A DNA stretch of 64,000 nt from Calidihabitans tengchongensis (GTDB lineage: Bacteria; Sysuimicrobiota; Sysuimicrobiia; Sysuimicrobiales; Kaftiobacteriaceae). Each line of letters starts with the position of its first letter. The stretch's first letter is position 1. The notes under the pieces are model-generated. The model saw nothing but the letters and a program-made list of their open reading frames with translations, did no database searches and was not told the origin of the DNA. The DNA is taken from positions 1-64,000 of the forward strand of contig JAVKIE010000008.1 of the NCBI GenBank assembly GCA_031459615.1, given 5' to 3'. The position numbers and the translations under genes were made by a program. This document shows, in pieces, positions 32,423 to 41,000 of this stretch.

Positions 32423-33170
32423 ACACATCGGGCCCGTCGATTTCGATGTCGAACTCTTCCAGCAGCCGCCGGTCTTCCTCGCTGAGGGCCTCCGCCTTCA
32501 GCAGGTCGGGCCGCCGGCGCAGGGTGCGCGCCAGCCGCTGGGCGCGGCGCCACCGGCGGATCGCCTCGTGGTCGCCCGACAGGAGGATCTCGGGCACCCG
32601 CAGGCCCCGGAACTCGGCGGGCCGGGTGTACTGGGGGTAGTCCAGCAGGCCGTCGGCAAACGAGTCGGTGGCCACCGACGCCGCGTCCCCGACCACGCCC
32701 GGAATCAGGCGCGCCACCGCGTCCACGATCACCATGGCCGGCAACTCGCCGCCGGTGAGCACGTAGTCGCCGATGCTGATCTCGTCGGCGCCCAGCCCCT
32801 CCCGGACCCGCTCGTCCACGCCCTCGTAGTGGCCGCAGAGGATGATCAGGTGCTCCTTGCGCGCCAGCTCCTGGGCGACGGCGTGGGTGAGCAGGCGGCC
32901 CTGGGGCGAGGTGAGGATGATGTGGGGCGTGGTCTCGGGGACGGCCTGGCGAATGGCGTCCACCGCCGCGAAGAACGGCTCGGGCTTCATCACCATCCCC
33001 GCGCCGCCTCCGTAGGGCGCATCGTCCACCTGCCGGTGCCGGCCGGTGGCGAACTGGCGGAGGTCCCACACCACCACCTCCAGCAGCCCGCGCTCGCGGG
33101 CCCGCCCCAGGATGCTCAGGCTCAGGGGCGCAAACGCCTCGGGAAAGATCGTCACGATGTCGACGCGCAT
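32418..33170 (-). CDS. trmD: tRNA (guanine-37-N1)-methyltransferase
   Basis: TrmD puts m1G37 on tRNAs that read CNN codons, preventing +1 frameshifts. The 250-residue product begins MRVDIVTIFPEAF. The trefoil-knot SAM site is complete: PYGGGAGMVMKPEP, ILTSPQGRLLTHAVAQELA, LCGHYEGVDERV and DEISIGDYVLTGGELPAMVIVDA. The C-terminal helical part has YPQYTRPAEFRGLRVPEILLSGDHEAIRRWRR. ATG 33170 is chosen by the family N-terminus. The gene follows rimM. Confidence 0.96.
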   Translation of the reverse strand: MRVDIVTIFPEAFAPLSLSILGRARERGLLEVVVWDLRQFATGRHRQVDDAPYGGGAGMVMKPEPFFAAVDAIRQAVPETTPHIILTSPQGRLLTHAVAQELARKEHLIILCGHYEGVDERVREGLGADEISIGDYVLTGGELPAMVIVDAVARLIPGVVGDAASVATDSFADGLLDYPQYTRPAEFRGLRVPEILLSGDHEAIRRWRRAQRLARTLRRRPDLLKAEALSEEDRRLLEEFDIEIDGPDVL

Positions 33171-33211
33171 AGGCGCGGGATTCCCCCATCCACCACTTCT
33201 ACCATCCCGCC

Positions 33212-33730
33212 TCACTCCAGCAACCCCGGCAGGGGGCGGACCACCACGCGCCCGCCGGGGGGGTCCACCGCCACCACCACCGCCCCGACCGCCGGGATCA
33301 GGTACTCGCGGCCGTCGGGGGCGGTGACCACGTAGACGTCGTGGGCTGGCGTGCGCAGGATCCCGGTCACGGTTCCCACCACCGCGCCCGCCTCGGTGAC
33401 CACCGTCAGGCCCAGGACCTCGAACACGAAGTGCGCGCCGGGCGGCGGGCGCATGGCCTCTTCCCGCCGGACCGCCAGCGCGGCCCCCCGCAGCGCCGCG
33501 GCCTGCTCCGGCGTCTCCACCCCCGCCAACCGTACCAGGACGTGATCGCCGTGACGCCGCACCGCCGTCACCCGCACGGGGGTGGCCCGATCGCCCCGCA
33601 GGACCACCGCCTCCGCCAGGGTGTCCCACCGCTCGGGGAAGTCGGTGTCGGGCGCCACCCGCACTTCGCCGCGCACCCCGTGCGGGCGGAGAATGCGGCC
33701 GATGATCACATACGCCGGGCCCCGGGCCAT
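33212..33730 (-). CDS. rimM: 16S rRNA processing protein RimM
   Basis: RimM is a 30S assembly factor binding S19 and the 16S 3' domain. The 172-residue product from ATG 33730 has the N-terminal beta-barrel (IIGRILRPHGVRGEVRVAPDTDFPERW), the linker MRPPPGAHFVFEVLGLTVVTEAGAVVGTVTGILRTPAHDVYVVTAPDGREYLIPAV, and a PRC-barrel end. It lies between ylqD and trmD as expected. Confidence 0.94.
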   Translation of the reverse strand: MARGPAYVIIGRILRPHGVRGEVRVAPDTDFPERWDTLAEAVVLRGDRATPVRVTAVRRHGDHVLVRLAGVETPEQAAALRGAALAVRREEAMRPPPGAHFVFEVLGLTVVTEAGAVVGTVTGILRTPAHDVYVVTAPDGREYLIPAVGAVVVAVDPPGGRVVVRPLPGLLE

Positions 33731-33738
33731 TCCGGGCC

Positions 33739-34143
33739 CTATCCGTCCCGGATCTCCACCACGATGCCGTCCTTGACGACGATCTCCGCCCTCCCCAGCT
33801 TGGTGAACAGGTTGTCGCCCACGTTCACCTCGACCAGGCTCTCCACCGTCCCCTGGGCGAACTCGGTGTTGAGCTCCAGCTGCTGGGCCTCCCGCAGCCG
33901 CATCTGCAGCTCCGCCCGCGCCGCCTCCTGGCGGGCCCGCTCCAGCTCCAGCTGCTGGCGCAGGGCGCGCACCTGGGGGGTGATGGTGCGCTCCAGCTCC
34001 GCGCGGCGGATCTGGCTGTCCAGCTGCTGCTCGAGGGCCTCCACCCGCCGGATGGCCTCCTCCAGGTCCTGGATGTAGGTGCGTTTGAATCCTTCGGTGA
34101 CGATGGCCTTGATGACCACCGGCCGGCTGATGGTGATGCCCAT
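33739..34143 (-). CDS. ylqD: YlqD family protein
   Basis: A 134-residue protein with a long predicted coiled coil (residues 25-95, rich in Glu/Arg/Gln/Leu with heptads). It sits between two beta parts: ISRPVVIKAIVTEGFKR and VEVNVGDNLFTKLGRAEIVVKDGIVVEIRDG. This is the PF11068/YlqD pattern, of unknown function. It lies between khpA and rimM as in Bacillus. ATG 34143 has CGGGAGG ahead. The cytosolic location is inferred from the lack of membrane segments. Confidence 0.88.
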   Translation of the reverse strand: MGITISRPVVIKAIVTEGFKRTYIQDLEEAIRRVEALEQQLDSQIRRAELERTITPQVRALRQQLELERARQEAARAELQMRLREAQQLELNTEFAQGTVESLVEVNVGDNLFTKLGRAEIVVKDGIVVEIRDG

Positions 34144-34188
34144 GCACGCCTCCCGTCCGCTGACGCGGGGCGGGCGGTCCCGCCCCGG

Positions 34189-34434
34189 TCACTGTAGTAC
34201 TTCCAGCGTCACCCGCTTGCCGCTGCGGATCGCGGCGGCCCGGGCCACCGTCCGCAGGGCGTTGACGATCCGTCCCTGCCGGCCGATCACCTTGCCCACA
34301 TCCTCGGGCGCCACCCGCAGCTCGAGGATGATGGTCCGCTCGCCCTCCAGCTGCCGGACCTGGACCGCCTCCGGATGGTCCACCAGCGCCCGGACGATGA
34401 ACTCCACCAGATCGCGGACGCCGGGCTGGGCCAC
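34189..34434 (-). CDS. khpA: RNA-binding KH protein KhpA
   Basis: An 81-residue KH-domain protein (YlqC). VGKVIGRQGRIVNALRTVARAAAIRSGKRVTLEV is the full GXXG-type KH fold. KhpA pairs with KhpB/Jag in Gram-positive bacteria and binds RNA to affect cell elongation and division. The KhpB gene is not in the window. GTG 34434 follows the rpsP stop by 5 bases. The rpsP-khpA order is conserved. Confidence 0.93.
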   Translation of the reverse strand: MAQPGVRDLVEFIVRALVDHPEAVQVRQLEGERTIILELRVAPEDVGKVIGRQGRIVNALRTVARAAAIRSGKRVTLEVLQ

Positions 34435-34439
34435 GACCG

Positions 34440-34712
34440 TCAGGGCTGGGTCCGGGACGCGCCGGCGGCCCGGGCCAGGATCCCGGTCTTCTCCAGCAGC
34501 ACCCGGGCCGCATCACTGGGCCGGGCGCCCTTGCGCAGCCAGGCCAGGGCTTTCTCGGCGTCGATGTGGATCGTGGACGGCTCGGTGGTCGGGTTGTAGT
34601 ACCCGATGGCCTCGATGTACCGCCCGTTGCGCGGCGCCCGCGAGTCGGCCACCACCAGCCGGTAGAACGGCTTGTGCTTGGCCCCCATCCGCATCAGGCG
34701 AATCTTCACCAT
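34440..34712 (-). CDS. rpsP: 30S ribosomal protein S16
   Basis: S16 is an early assembly protein of the 30S body. The 90-residue product starts MVKIRLMRMGAKHKPFYRLVVADSRAPRNGRYIEAIGYYNP, the consensus N-terminus. A lysine-poor C-terminus ends ARAAGASRTQP. ATG 34712 has a GGAGGGG site. Its neighbours are ffh upstream and khpA downstream. Confidence 0.97.
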   Translation of the reverse strand: MVKIRLMRMGAKHKPFYRLVVADSRAPRNGRYIEAIGYYNPTTEPSTIHIDAEKALAWLRKGARPSDAARVLLEKTGILARAAGASRTQP

Positions 34713-34757
34713 GCGCTCCCCTCCTCCGGACTGACGGTGTCTGCGCGATCTGACCCG

Positions 34758-36095
34758 CTACCCCAACGCGCCGGGACGACCCCGGCGCCCCCGGTCCTCC
34801 CTCCCGGCCACCTGGCGCACCAGCCGGCGGACCTCCTCGAACTGCCGGAGCAGGCGGTTCACGTCCTGCACCGTGGTGCCGCTGCCCCGGGCGATGCGCC
34901 GCCGCCGGCTGCCGTCGATGATCTCCGGGTGCCGCCGCTCCTGGGGCGTCATGGAGGCGATGATGGCCTCGGCCCGCCGCAGCGCGGCCTCGTCCACCGC
35001 CACCCCCGCCGGCGGGCGCAGCCCCGCGGGGAGCAACGCGGCCCAGGACTGCACCGGACCCAGCCGCCGCACCTGGGCGAGCTGGGCGCGGAAGTCATCC
35101 AGGGTGAACTCGGCCCGCCGGAGGCGGCGCTCCAGGGCCGCCGCCTGCTGCGCGTCAAGGGCCTCCTGGGCCTTTTCGATCAGGGTGAGGACATCCCCCA
35201 TGCCCAGGATGCGGGACGCCATCCGGTCGGGATGGAACGGTTCCAGCCCGTCCACCGTCTCGCCCACCCCGGCGAAGAGCACGGGGGCACCGGTGACCTC
35301 CACCACCGACAGCACGGCGCCGCCCCGGGCGTCCCCGTCGAGTTTGGTGACCACCAGCCCGTCCACCCCCACCGCCTCCTGGAACCGCTGCGCCACCGCC
35401 ACCGCCTGCTGCCCCGTCATGGCGTCCACCACCAGCAGCACGTGGTGGGCCCGCACCGCGTCCCGCAACCGCCGCAGCTCCTCCATCAGGGCCTCGTCGG
35501 CGTGCGGGCGGCCGGCGGAGTCCACGATCACCACGTCGCAGCCCCGACGGCGGGACTCCTCCACGGCGGCCGCGGCCACGGCCTGGGGGTCGGTGGCACC
35601 GGGGACCGCGAAGACGGGCACCCCCGCCTGGCGGGCCACCACCTCCAGCTGCGAGACCGCCGCCGGGCGGCGCAGGTCGGCGGCCACCAGCACCGGCCGC
35701 CGCCCCCGCCGGGCCAGGTAGCGACCGAGCTTGGCGGCGGTGGTCGTCTTGCCGCTTCCGTGCAGGCCCGCCAGGATCACGATCGCGGGCGGAGGATCGG
35801 CCAGCCGCAACTCCCGGGCGGTGCCGCCCAGCAGGCGCACCAGCTCCTGGTAGACGATCTTCACCACCTGATGGCCGGGGGCCAGGTGCTGGAGGACCTG
35901 TTGGCCCACCGCCGCCGCCCGGACCCGCTCGGTGAAGGCGCGGGCCACCTGGTAGTGCACGTCAGCCTCCAGCAGGGCCCGCCGCACCTCCCGCAGCGCC
36001 GCGTCCACATCGGCCTCGGTGAGGACGCCGCGGCCGGTCAGGCGGGTGAGGATGAGCTGGAGGCGCGCGTGCAGCCCGTCAAACACCGCCGTCAC
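34758..36095 (-). CDS. ffh: Signal recognition particle protein Ffh
   Basis: Ffh binds signal sequences and 4.5S RNA and works with FtsY. The 445-residue product has the N domain (1-95) and the G domain from residue 100 (G1 GLHGSGKTTTAAKLGRYL at 110-127, G4 TKLDGDARGGA). The M domain starts near 295. Oddities: G3 is DSAGRPH where DTAGRLH is usual. The M domain is poor in methionine, reading FRAQLAQVRRLGPVQSWAALLPAG where MLPGM-like sequence is normal. The RNA-binding SRRRRIARGSGTTVQDVN helix is intact, so SRP RNA binding should be normal. GTG 36095 overlaps the methyltransferase gene by 17 bases. Confidence 0.94.
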   Translation of the reverse strand: MTAVFDGLHARLQLILTRLTGRGVLTEADVDAALREVRRALLEADVHYQVARAFTERVRAAAVGQQVLQHLAPGHQVVKIVYQELVRLLGGTARELRLADPPPAIVILAGLHGSGKTTTAAKLGRYLARRGRRPVLVAADLRRPAAVSQLEVVARQAGVPVFAVPGATDPQAVAAAAVEESRRRGCDVVIVDSAGRPHADEALMEELRRLRDAVRAHHVLLVVDAMTGQQAVAVAQRFQEAVGVDGLVVTKLDGDARGGAVLSVVEVTGAPVLFAGVGETVDGLEPFHPDRMASRILGMGDVLTLIEKAQEALDAQQAAALERRLRRAEFTLDDFRAQLAQVRRLGPVQSWAALLPAGLRPPAGVAVDEAALRRAEAIIASMTPQERRHPEIIDGSRRRRIARGSGTTVQDVNRLLRQFEEVRRLVRQVAGREDRGRRGRPGALG

Positions 36096-36714
36096 CCGCG
36101 GGGCTGCCCGGCTGGCGCACCGCTTCGTAGACGCGGTAGCCCGCCTCCCGCTCCCGTTCCACGACCGATCCGAAGACGGCCGCCACTTCCCGCGCCAGGG
36201 TGCGGGCTCCCTGGGCGGTCCGGGCGACGAAGTAGAACCGTCCTCCCGGCCGCAGGTGCGCCCACGCCTCCCGTACCAGGCGCCGCCAGGTCGCCCGCCC
36301 CGCCCGGATGGGCGGGTTGGTCACCACCACGTCGAACTCCCGCCCGGCGACCGGCGCGCACCCGTCGCCCTGGAGCGCCTCCACGTTGTGCAGGCCGTGG
36401 CGGCGGGCGTTTTCCCGGGCCAGCTCGACGGCGCGGGCGTTGATGTCCACCAGCACGGCCCGCCCGGCGGGCGCCAGGGCGGCCGCCACCAGGCCCAGCG
36501 GCCCGTAGCCGCAGCCCAGGTCCAGCACGTGGTCGGTGGGCTCGATCCGCATCGTCTCGGCCAGCAGGCGCGTTCCCCGGTCCACCCCACCCCGGGCAAA
36601 CACTCCCCGGTCGGTGACAAACTCCCAGACCCGGCCTCGCAGTCGGGCGCGCACTACCCGGGGAGACGAGCGCACCCGGGGAGACGGTGTGAAGTAGTGG
36701 GTGTCCGCCGGCAT
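36079..36714 (-). CDS. RsmC-like small-domain methyltransferase
   Basis: A 211-residue SAM-dependent methyltransferase. HYFTPSPRVRSSPRVVRARLRGRVWEFVTDRGVFARGGVDRGTRLL is the N-terminal part typical of single-domain RsmC relatives. The SAM site is VLDLGCGYGPLGLVAAALAP, and the catalytic NPPIRAGR follows VVVTNPP. Relatives methylate guanines N2 in 16S or 23S rRNA. The exact position is unknown. Its ATG directly follows the ylxM stop (TAGATG) and it overlaps ffh, an insertion in the usual ylxM-ffh pair. Confidence 0.85.
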   Translation of the reverse strand: MPADTHYFTPSPRVRSSPRVVRARLRGRVWEFVTDRGVFARGGVDRGTRLLAETMRIEPTDHVLDLGCGYGPLGLVAAALAPAGRAVLVDINARAVELARENARRHGLHNVEALQGDGCAPVAGREFDVVVTNPPIRAGRATWRRLVREAWAHLRPGGRFYFVARTAQGARTLAREVAAVFGSVVEREREAGYRVYEAVRQPGSPAGDGGV

Positions 36715-37098
36715 CTAGGAACGCAGCGCCCGCCGCAGGCCGTCCAGGGCCCGGGTGATGCCCCGCAGCACCGCCTCGTCCACCCGGCCCTGTAGCTGCG
36801 CGATGGCGTCCTCCAGGGCGGCCAGGCGCGCGTGCACCTCGGCCTGCCGCCGGGACATCCGGTCGGCGACGGCCACCAGCCCCACCGACGCCTCGAACCG
36901 CTCCAGCTCCCGTACCGAGCGGCGCAGGCCGTCAAAGACCGCCTGGCGGGTCACCCGCAGGCGCTCGGCGATCTCGCCCAGGGACAGGTCGTCCAGGTAG
37001 TACAGCCGCAGCAGGGTCTGCTGGTGGTCGGTCAGCAGCTCGCCGTACGTGTCCAGCAGCCGGGCCACCCACACGCGCTCGGCCAGCGCTCGCTCCAT
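36715..37098 (-). CDS. ylxM: YlxM/UPF0122 helix-turn-helix protein
   Basis: A 127-residue protein. RVWVARLLDTYGELLTDHQQTLLRLYYLDDLSLGEIAERLRVTRQAVFDGLRRSVRELERFE is a sigma-70 region 4-like HTH with the YlxM signature. The C-terminal half is a predicted coiled coil (RQAEVHARLAALEDAIAQLQGRV), longer than usual. YlxM is encoded beside ffh in Bacillota and in streptococci modulates SRP function. It is the first gene after a palindromic site at 37113-37134. Confidence 0.92.
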   Translation of the reverse strand: MERALAERVWVARLLDTYGELLTDHQQTLLRLYYLDDLSLGEIAERLRVTRQAVFDGLRRSVRELERFEASVGLVAVADRMSRRQAEVHARLAALEDAIAQLQGRVDEAVLRGITRALDGLRRALRS

Positions 37099-37112
37099 GC
37101 TCCCGCCGACCG

Positions 37113-37134
37113 TGTAAAGGGGAAAACCTTTACA
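37113..37134. promoter_or_regulatory. Operator-like inverted repeat upstream of ylxM-ffh-rpsP operon
   Basis: TGTAAAGG - 6 bases - CCTTTACA is a perfect 8-bp-arm inverted repeat, AT-rich against its surroundings. It lies between ftsY and ylxM, 15 bases before the ylxM ATG. It could bind a dimeric repressor over the start region of the operon. The arm sequence does not match the known boxes I recall for BirA, Rex or NrdR. Confidence 0.55.
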
Positions 37135-37170
37135 TGGCCTCCGGCATTCTACCGCGGCGGCGGCGGGGTG

Positions 37171-38073
37171 TCAACCGCGGCCGGCGGGCGGGGGCAGCAG
37201 GGCGTCCACATACGCCGCCGGATCGAACGGCCCCAGGTCGGCGAGGCCTTCGCCGACGCCCACCAGCTTGATCGGCAGCCCCAGCTCGGAGGCCACCGCC
37301 AGGGCCGCCCCGGCGCGGGGGGAGACGTCCACCTTGGCCAGCACGACGCCGGTCAGGCGCACCGCCTCGTGGAAGGCCCGGGCCTGGGCCAGAGCGTTCT
37401 GGCCGGTGGTGGCGTCCAGCACCAGCAGGCGTTCCACCGGTCCGGACGGCAGCGCGCGGTCCACCACCCGGGCGATCTTCGCCAGTTCGGCCATCAATGG
37501 GGTACGGGTGTGGAGGCGGCCGGCGGTGTCCGCGATGACCACATCCATGCGCCGGGCCCGGGCAGCCGCCAGCGCGTCGTACACCACCGCCGCGGGATCC
37601 CCACCGGGGGCGTGGCGGACCAGGTCGGCGCCCGCGCGCGCGGCCCAGATCTCCAGCTGCTCGATGGCCGCGGCGCGGAAGGTGTCGGCGGCCGCCAGGA
37701 TGACGCGCCGGCCCTCCTGGCCCAGGCGGGCGGCCAGCTTGCCGGCGGTGGCGGTCTTGCCCGAGCCGTTGACGCCCAGTATCAGGATGGCCGCCGGGGG
37801 CGGATCCAGGGCCAGCGGAGCCGGCGGCCCCAGCATGTCCAGAAGGATGGCGCGCAGGACGTCCAGGCGCTGCGCCTCTCCGGCGGCGGGGTGCCGCGCC
37901 AGCTCAGCCACGATGCGGGAGGTGGCGGCCACCCCCACATCGGCCTGCAGGAGGGCCGCCTCCAGCTCCTCCAGGAATTCGGTCCCGGGCCGGGCCAGAG
38001 CCGGCAGCACCCGCGACAGCAGCGCGTCCCGGGTCCGGGTCAGGCCCGCCCGCAGCCGGTCCGCCCACCCCAT
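37171..38073 (-). CDS. ftsY: SRP receptor FtsY
   Basis: FtsY docks ribosome-SRP complexes at the membrane through GTP-dependent pairing with Ffh. From ATG 38073 it has 300 residues and lacks the acidic A domain, as in many Gram-positive-like forms. G1 is GVNGSGKTATAGKLA (100-114), then AAADTFRAAAIEQLEIW, DTAGRLHTRTPLMAELAKI (182-200) and LVLDATTGQNALAQA. G4 reads AKVD (246-249), where TKLD is nearly invariant, and VSPRAGAAL replaces GTAKGGI. The closing VGVGEGLADLGPFD is normal. It may bind nucleotide less specifically, or compensate for the altered Ffh. Confidence 0.92.
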   Translation of the reverse strand: MGWADRLRAGLTRTRDALLSRVLPALARPGTEFLEELEAALLQADVGVAATSRIVAELARHPAAGEAQRLDVLRAILLDMLGPPAPLALDPPPAAILILGVNGSGKTATAGKLAARLGQEGRRVILAAADTFRAAAIEQLEIWAARAGADLVRHAPGGDPAAVVYDALAAARARRMDVVIADTAGRLHTRTPLMAELAKIARVVDRALPSGPVERLLVLDATTGQNALAQARAFHEAVRLTGVVLAKVDVSPRAGAALAVASELGLPIKLVGVGEGLADLGPFDPAAYVDALLPPPAGRG

Positions 38074-38093
38074 CGCCCGCTCCCCCGAACGCG

Positions 38094-41000
38094 TCAGGCG
38101 GGAGCCGCGGCCGCCTCCGGCGCGGGGGCGGGCCGGCGCAGGCGCATGGAGATGACCGTGGACACGCCCGGGGTCTCCATGGTGACGCCGTACAGCACGT
38201 CGGCCGCCTCCATGGTCGCCTTGTTGTGGGTGATGATCACCACCTGGGTGCGCTCGGCCAGTTCCCGCAGCAGGAGGGTGAACCGCCGCGTGTTGGCGTC
38301 GTCCAGGGACGCCTCCACCTCGTCGAAGATGCAGAACGGGCTGGGGTGGACCCGCAGCATGGCGAAGATCAACGCCAGCGCCACCAGCACCCGCTCGCCG
38401 CCCGACAGCGCCGGCAGGCTGCGCAGCGCCTTGCCGGGAAGCTGCACCTCGATCTCCACGCCGGGGTCGGTCCCGGGCTCGCCCTCGACCAGGTGCAGGT
38501 GGGCGCGGCCGCCCCCGAACAGGCGGGCGCACAGGCGACCGAACTCGTCGTTGACGTCGCGGAACGTCTGCGCAAACTGCTCGGCCAGGATCCGGTCCAC
38601 CCGCCCGGCCAGCTGTGCCAGCGCGGCCCGCGCGCGCTCGACGTCTGCCACCTGGGCCTCCAGCCCCTGGACGCGCGCGGCCAGGGCGGCGTGCTCGTCC
38701 ACCGCCCGCAGGTTGACCGGACCCAGGGCCGCCATCTGCGCCCGCAGATCGTCGATCCGCCGGCGGACCTCGTCCCGGCTCCCCGGCAGGGACATCTCCG
38801 CCACGTCCTCCCAGCGGACGCCGAACTCCTCGGCGATCCGCCGCTGGCAGGCGGCCAGCTCGGCGTCCACCTGGGCCTGGCGCACCTCCAGCCGGTGCGC
38901 CTGGTCCTCCACGGCGCGCGCCGTCTCCTGAAGCTCCCGCCACCGCGCCTCTGCCGCCGCCATCTGCTCGTGGAGGCGGGCGCGCTCGGCATGAAGATCG
39001 GCCAGGTGGCGGCGGGCGGCGTCCTGGGATGCGGCCAGCTCCTCCCGGTCGCGGCGGGCGGTCTGGAGGGAATGGGTGAGCAGGTGCAGCTCGCCGTCCA
39101 GGACCGTGATCTCCCCGGCCAGCGCGTCCGCCCGGGCGCGGGCGGCGGCGGCCGTCCGGGACTGCTCGTCGGCCCGGGCCTGCACAGCCTCCAGGGCCCC
39201 GGCCGCCTCCGCCAGCGCGACCCGGGTCTCCCCCAGGTCCTCCGCCGCGCGGGCATACGCCTCCTGCACGCGGTCGCAGGCGGCCTGGGCTTCCTCCACG
39301 GCCCGCTCGCGCTCCCGGACCGCCTGGTGAATGTCGGCCTCATCCTGACAGGCGCGCAGAGCCTCGGCCTCCAAAGCAACCCGCTCGGCCTCCAGGCGGT
39401 CCCGGGCGGCCAGCAGTTCGGCCCGGCGGGCGGCCAGCTGCTCCAGGGCCGACGACGTCACCCCGGCGGCCAGCGCCCGCTCCGCGGCAGCCGCCGTCCA
39501 CCGATCCAGCTCATCGGCCGCGGCAGTCGCCTGGGCGTCCAGCGCCGCGGCGGCTGCCTGCGCCTCGCGCAGATCGGCCTCGGCGCGGGCCATCTCGATC
39601 TGGACGTCCTGCAGGCGCCGGCGCAGGGCGGCGATCTGCTCCCGGCGGGCCAGGGCTGAACTGTCCGGATCCGCCGCCTGGGCGACGACCCCCTCAGACG
39701 TCACCAGCACGCCGTCCAGGGTGGCGATCCGCCCCCGGAAGCCGGCCCGGCGCAGCGCGAGGGCATCGCGCACGTCCCGCACCACGGCCGCCTCCCCGAG
39801 CAACGCTTCCACCACCGGGCGGGCGCCGTCGGTGACCTCCACCAGGTCCACAGCCCGCCCGACCACCTCGGCTCCGGAGGGCAGCGGGGGGTCCACAGGC
39901 GCGGTCAGCAGATCGGCCGGGACCACCGCCACCGCCCCGCCCCGGTCGCGAGCGGCTTCCAAGACGGCGCAGGCCCCCTCCGCCGTGCGGGCGATGATCG
40001 CGTACAGCGCCCTGCCCAGGAGGGCCTCCACGGCCGTGCGGTACGGCGCCGGCACCACCAGCGCATCCGCCACCAGACCTTCCAGGGGGCCTCCGGCGCC
40101 GTCGGCCAGCAGATCGCGGACGACGCCATCGCCACCCGCCCGCTCGCTCTCCAGATCCTCCAGAAGGGCCAGAGTGCGGGACGCCACCTCGGCCTCGCTG
40201 GCCAGCTGCCGGCACCGCGCGGATGCCCGCTCCACCCTCTGCGCCGCGTCCCGGAGCCGTCCGCGCGCGTCCGCCAGGCGCTGCGCGGCCTCCGCCCGCC
40301 GCCGCTCGGCATCGTCGCGGTCCGCCCGCGCATCGGCGGCGGCTGCGCGCAGCCGGGCCTCCTCCGCCTCCAGGGCGCATAGGGATTCCTCCACGTCCCG
40401 GAGCTGCTCGGCAATGGTGGACAGGCGGGCGTCGACCCGGGCCGTCTCGTGCTGGGTCCGGTGGCGTGCCGCCAGGAGGTCGTGGAGATCCCGGCGGGCG
40501 GCGGCCAGCCGCGCCTGTGCATCCAGCAGCTGCTGCCGGGCGCGGGAGCCCGCTTCCTCGGCCTCCCGCAGGTGGTCAAGCAGCTCCTCGCGGCGCCGCG
40601 CCAGGCGGGCGGCCGTCTCCCGCAGGGCCTGCGTCTCCCGCTCGGCCTCCCCGCCGTGCGCCAGGACCTGCTCCAGCTCCGCGGCCAACCGGGCCCGCGC
40701 GGCGGTGGTCGCCCGCAGCCGTTCGGTCAGCACCTGGATGGCCGACTCCCGCCCGGCCATCTCCTCCACCGCCCGCAGCAGCGCCCGCTGGCCGTCCTCC
40801 CAGGCGGCCGCCACCTCCAGGGCGCGGGCGCGCAGGTGGTCCATCTGGGCTCCCACCGAGGTCGCCTCGTCGGCCAGCGCCCGCACCTGGGCCCGGGCGG
40901 CCTCCACCTGGGCGGCGATCCGGCGGGCACCGGCGAGAGCCCGCCGGGCTTCGTCCGCCTGGAGCGCCAGATCCAGCCGACGGATCTCCGCCGCGGCGGC

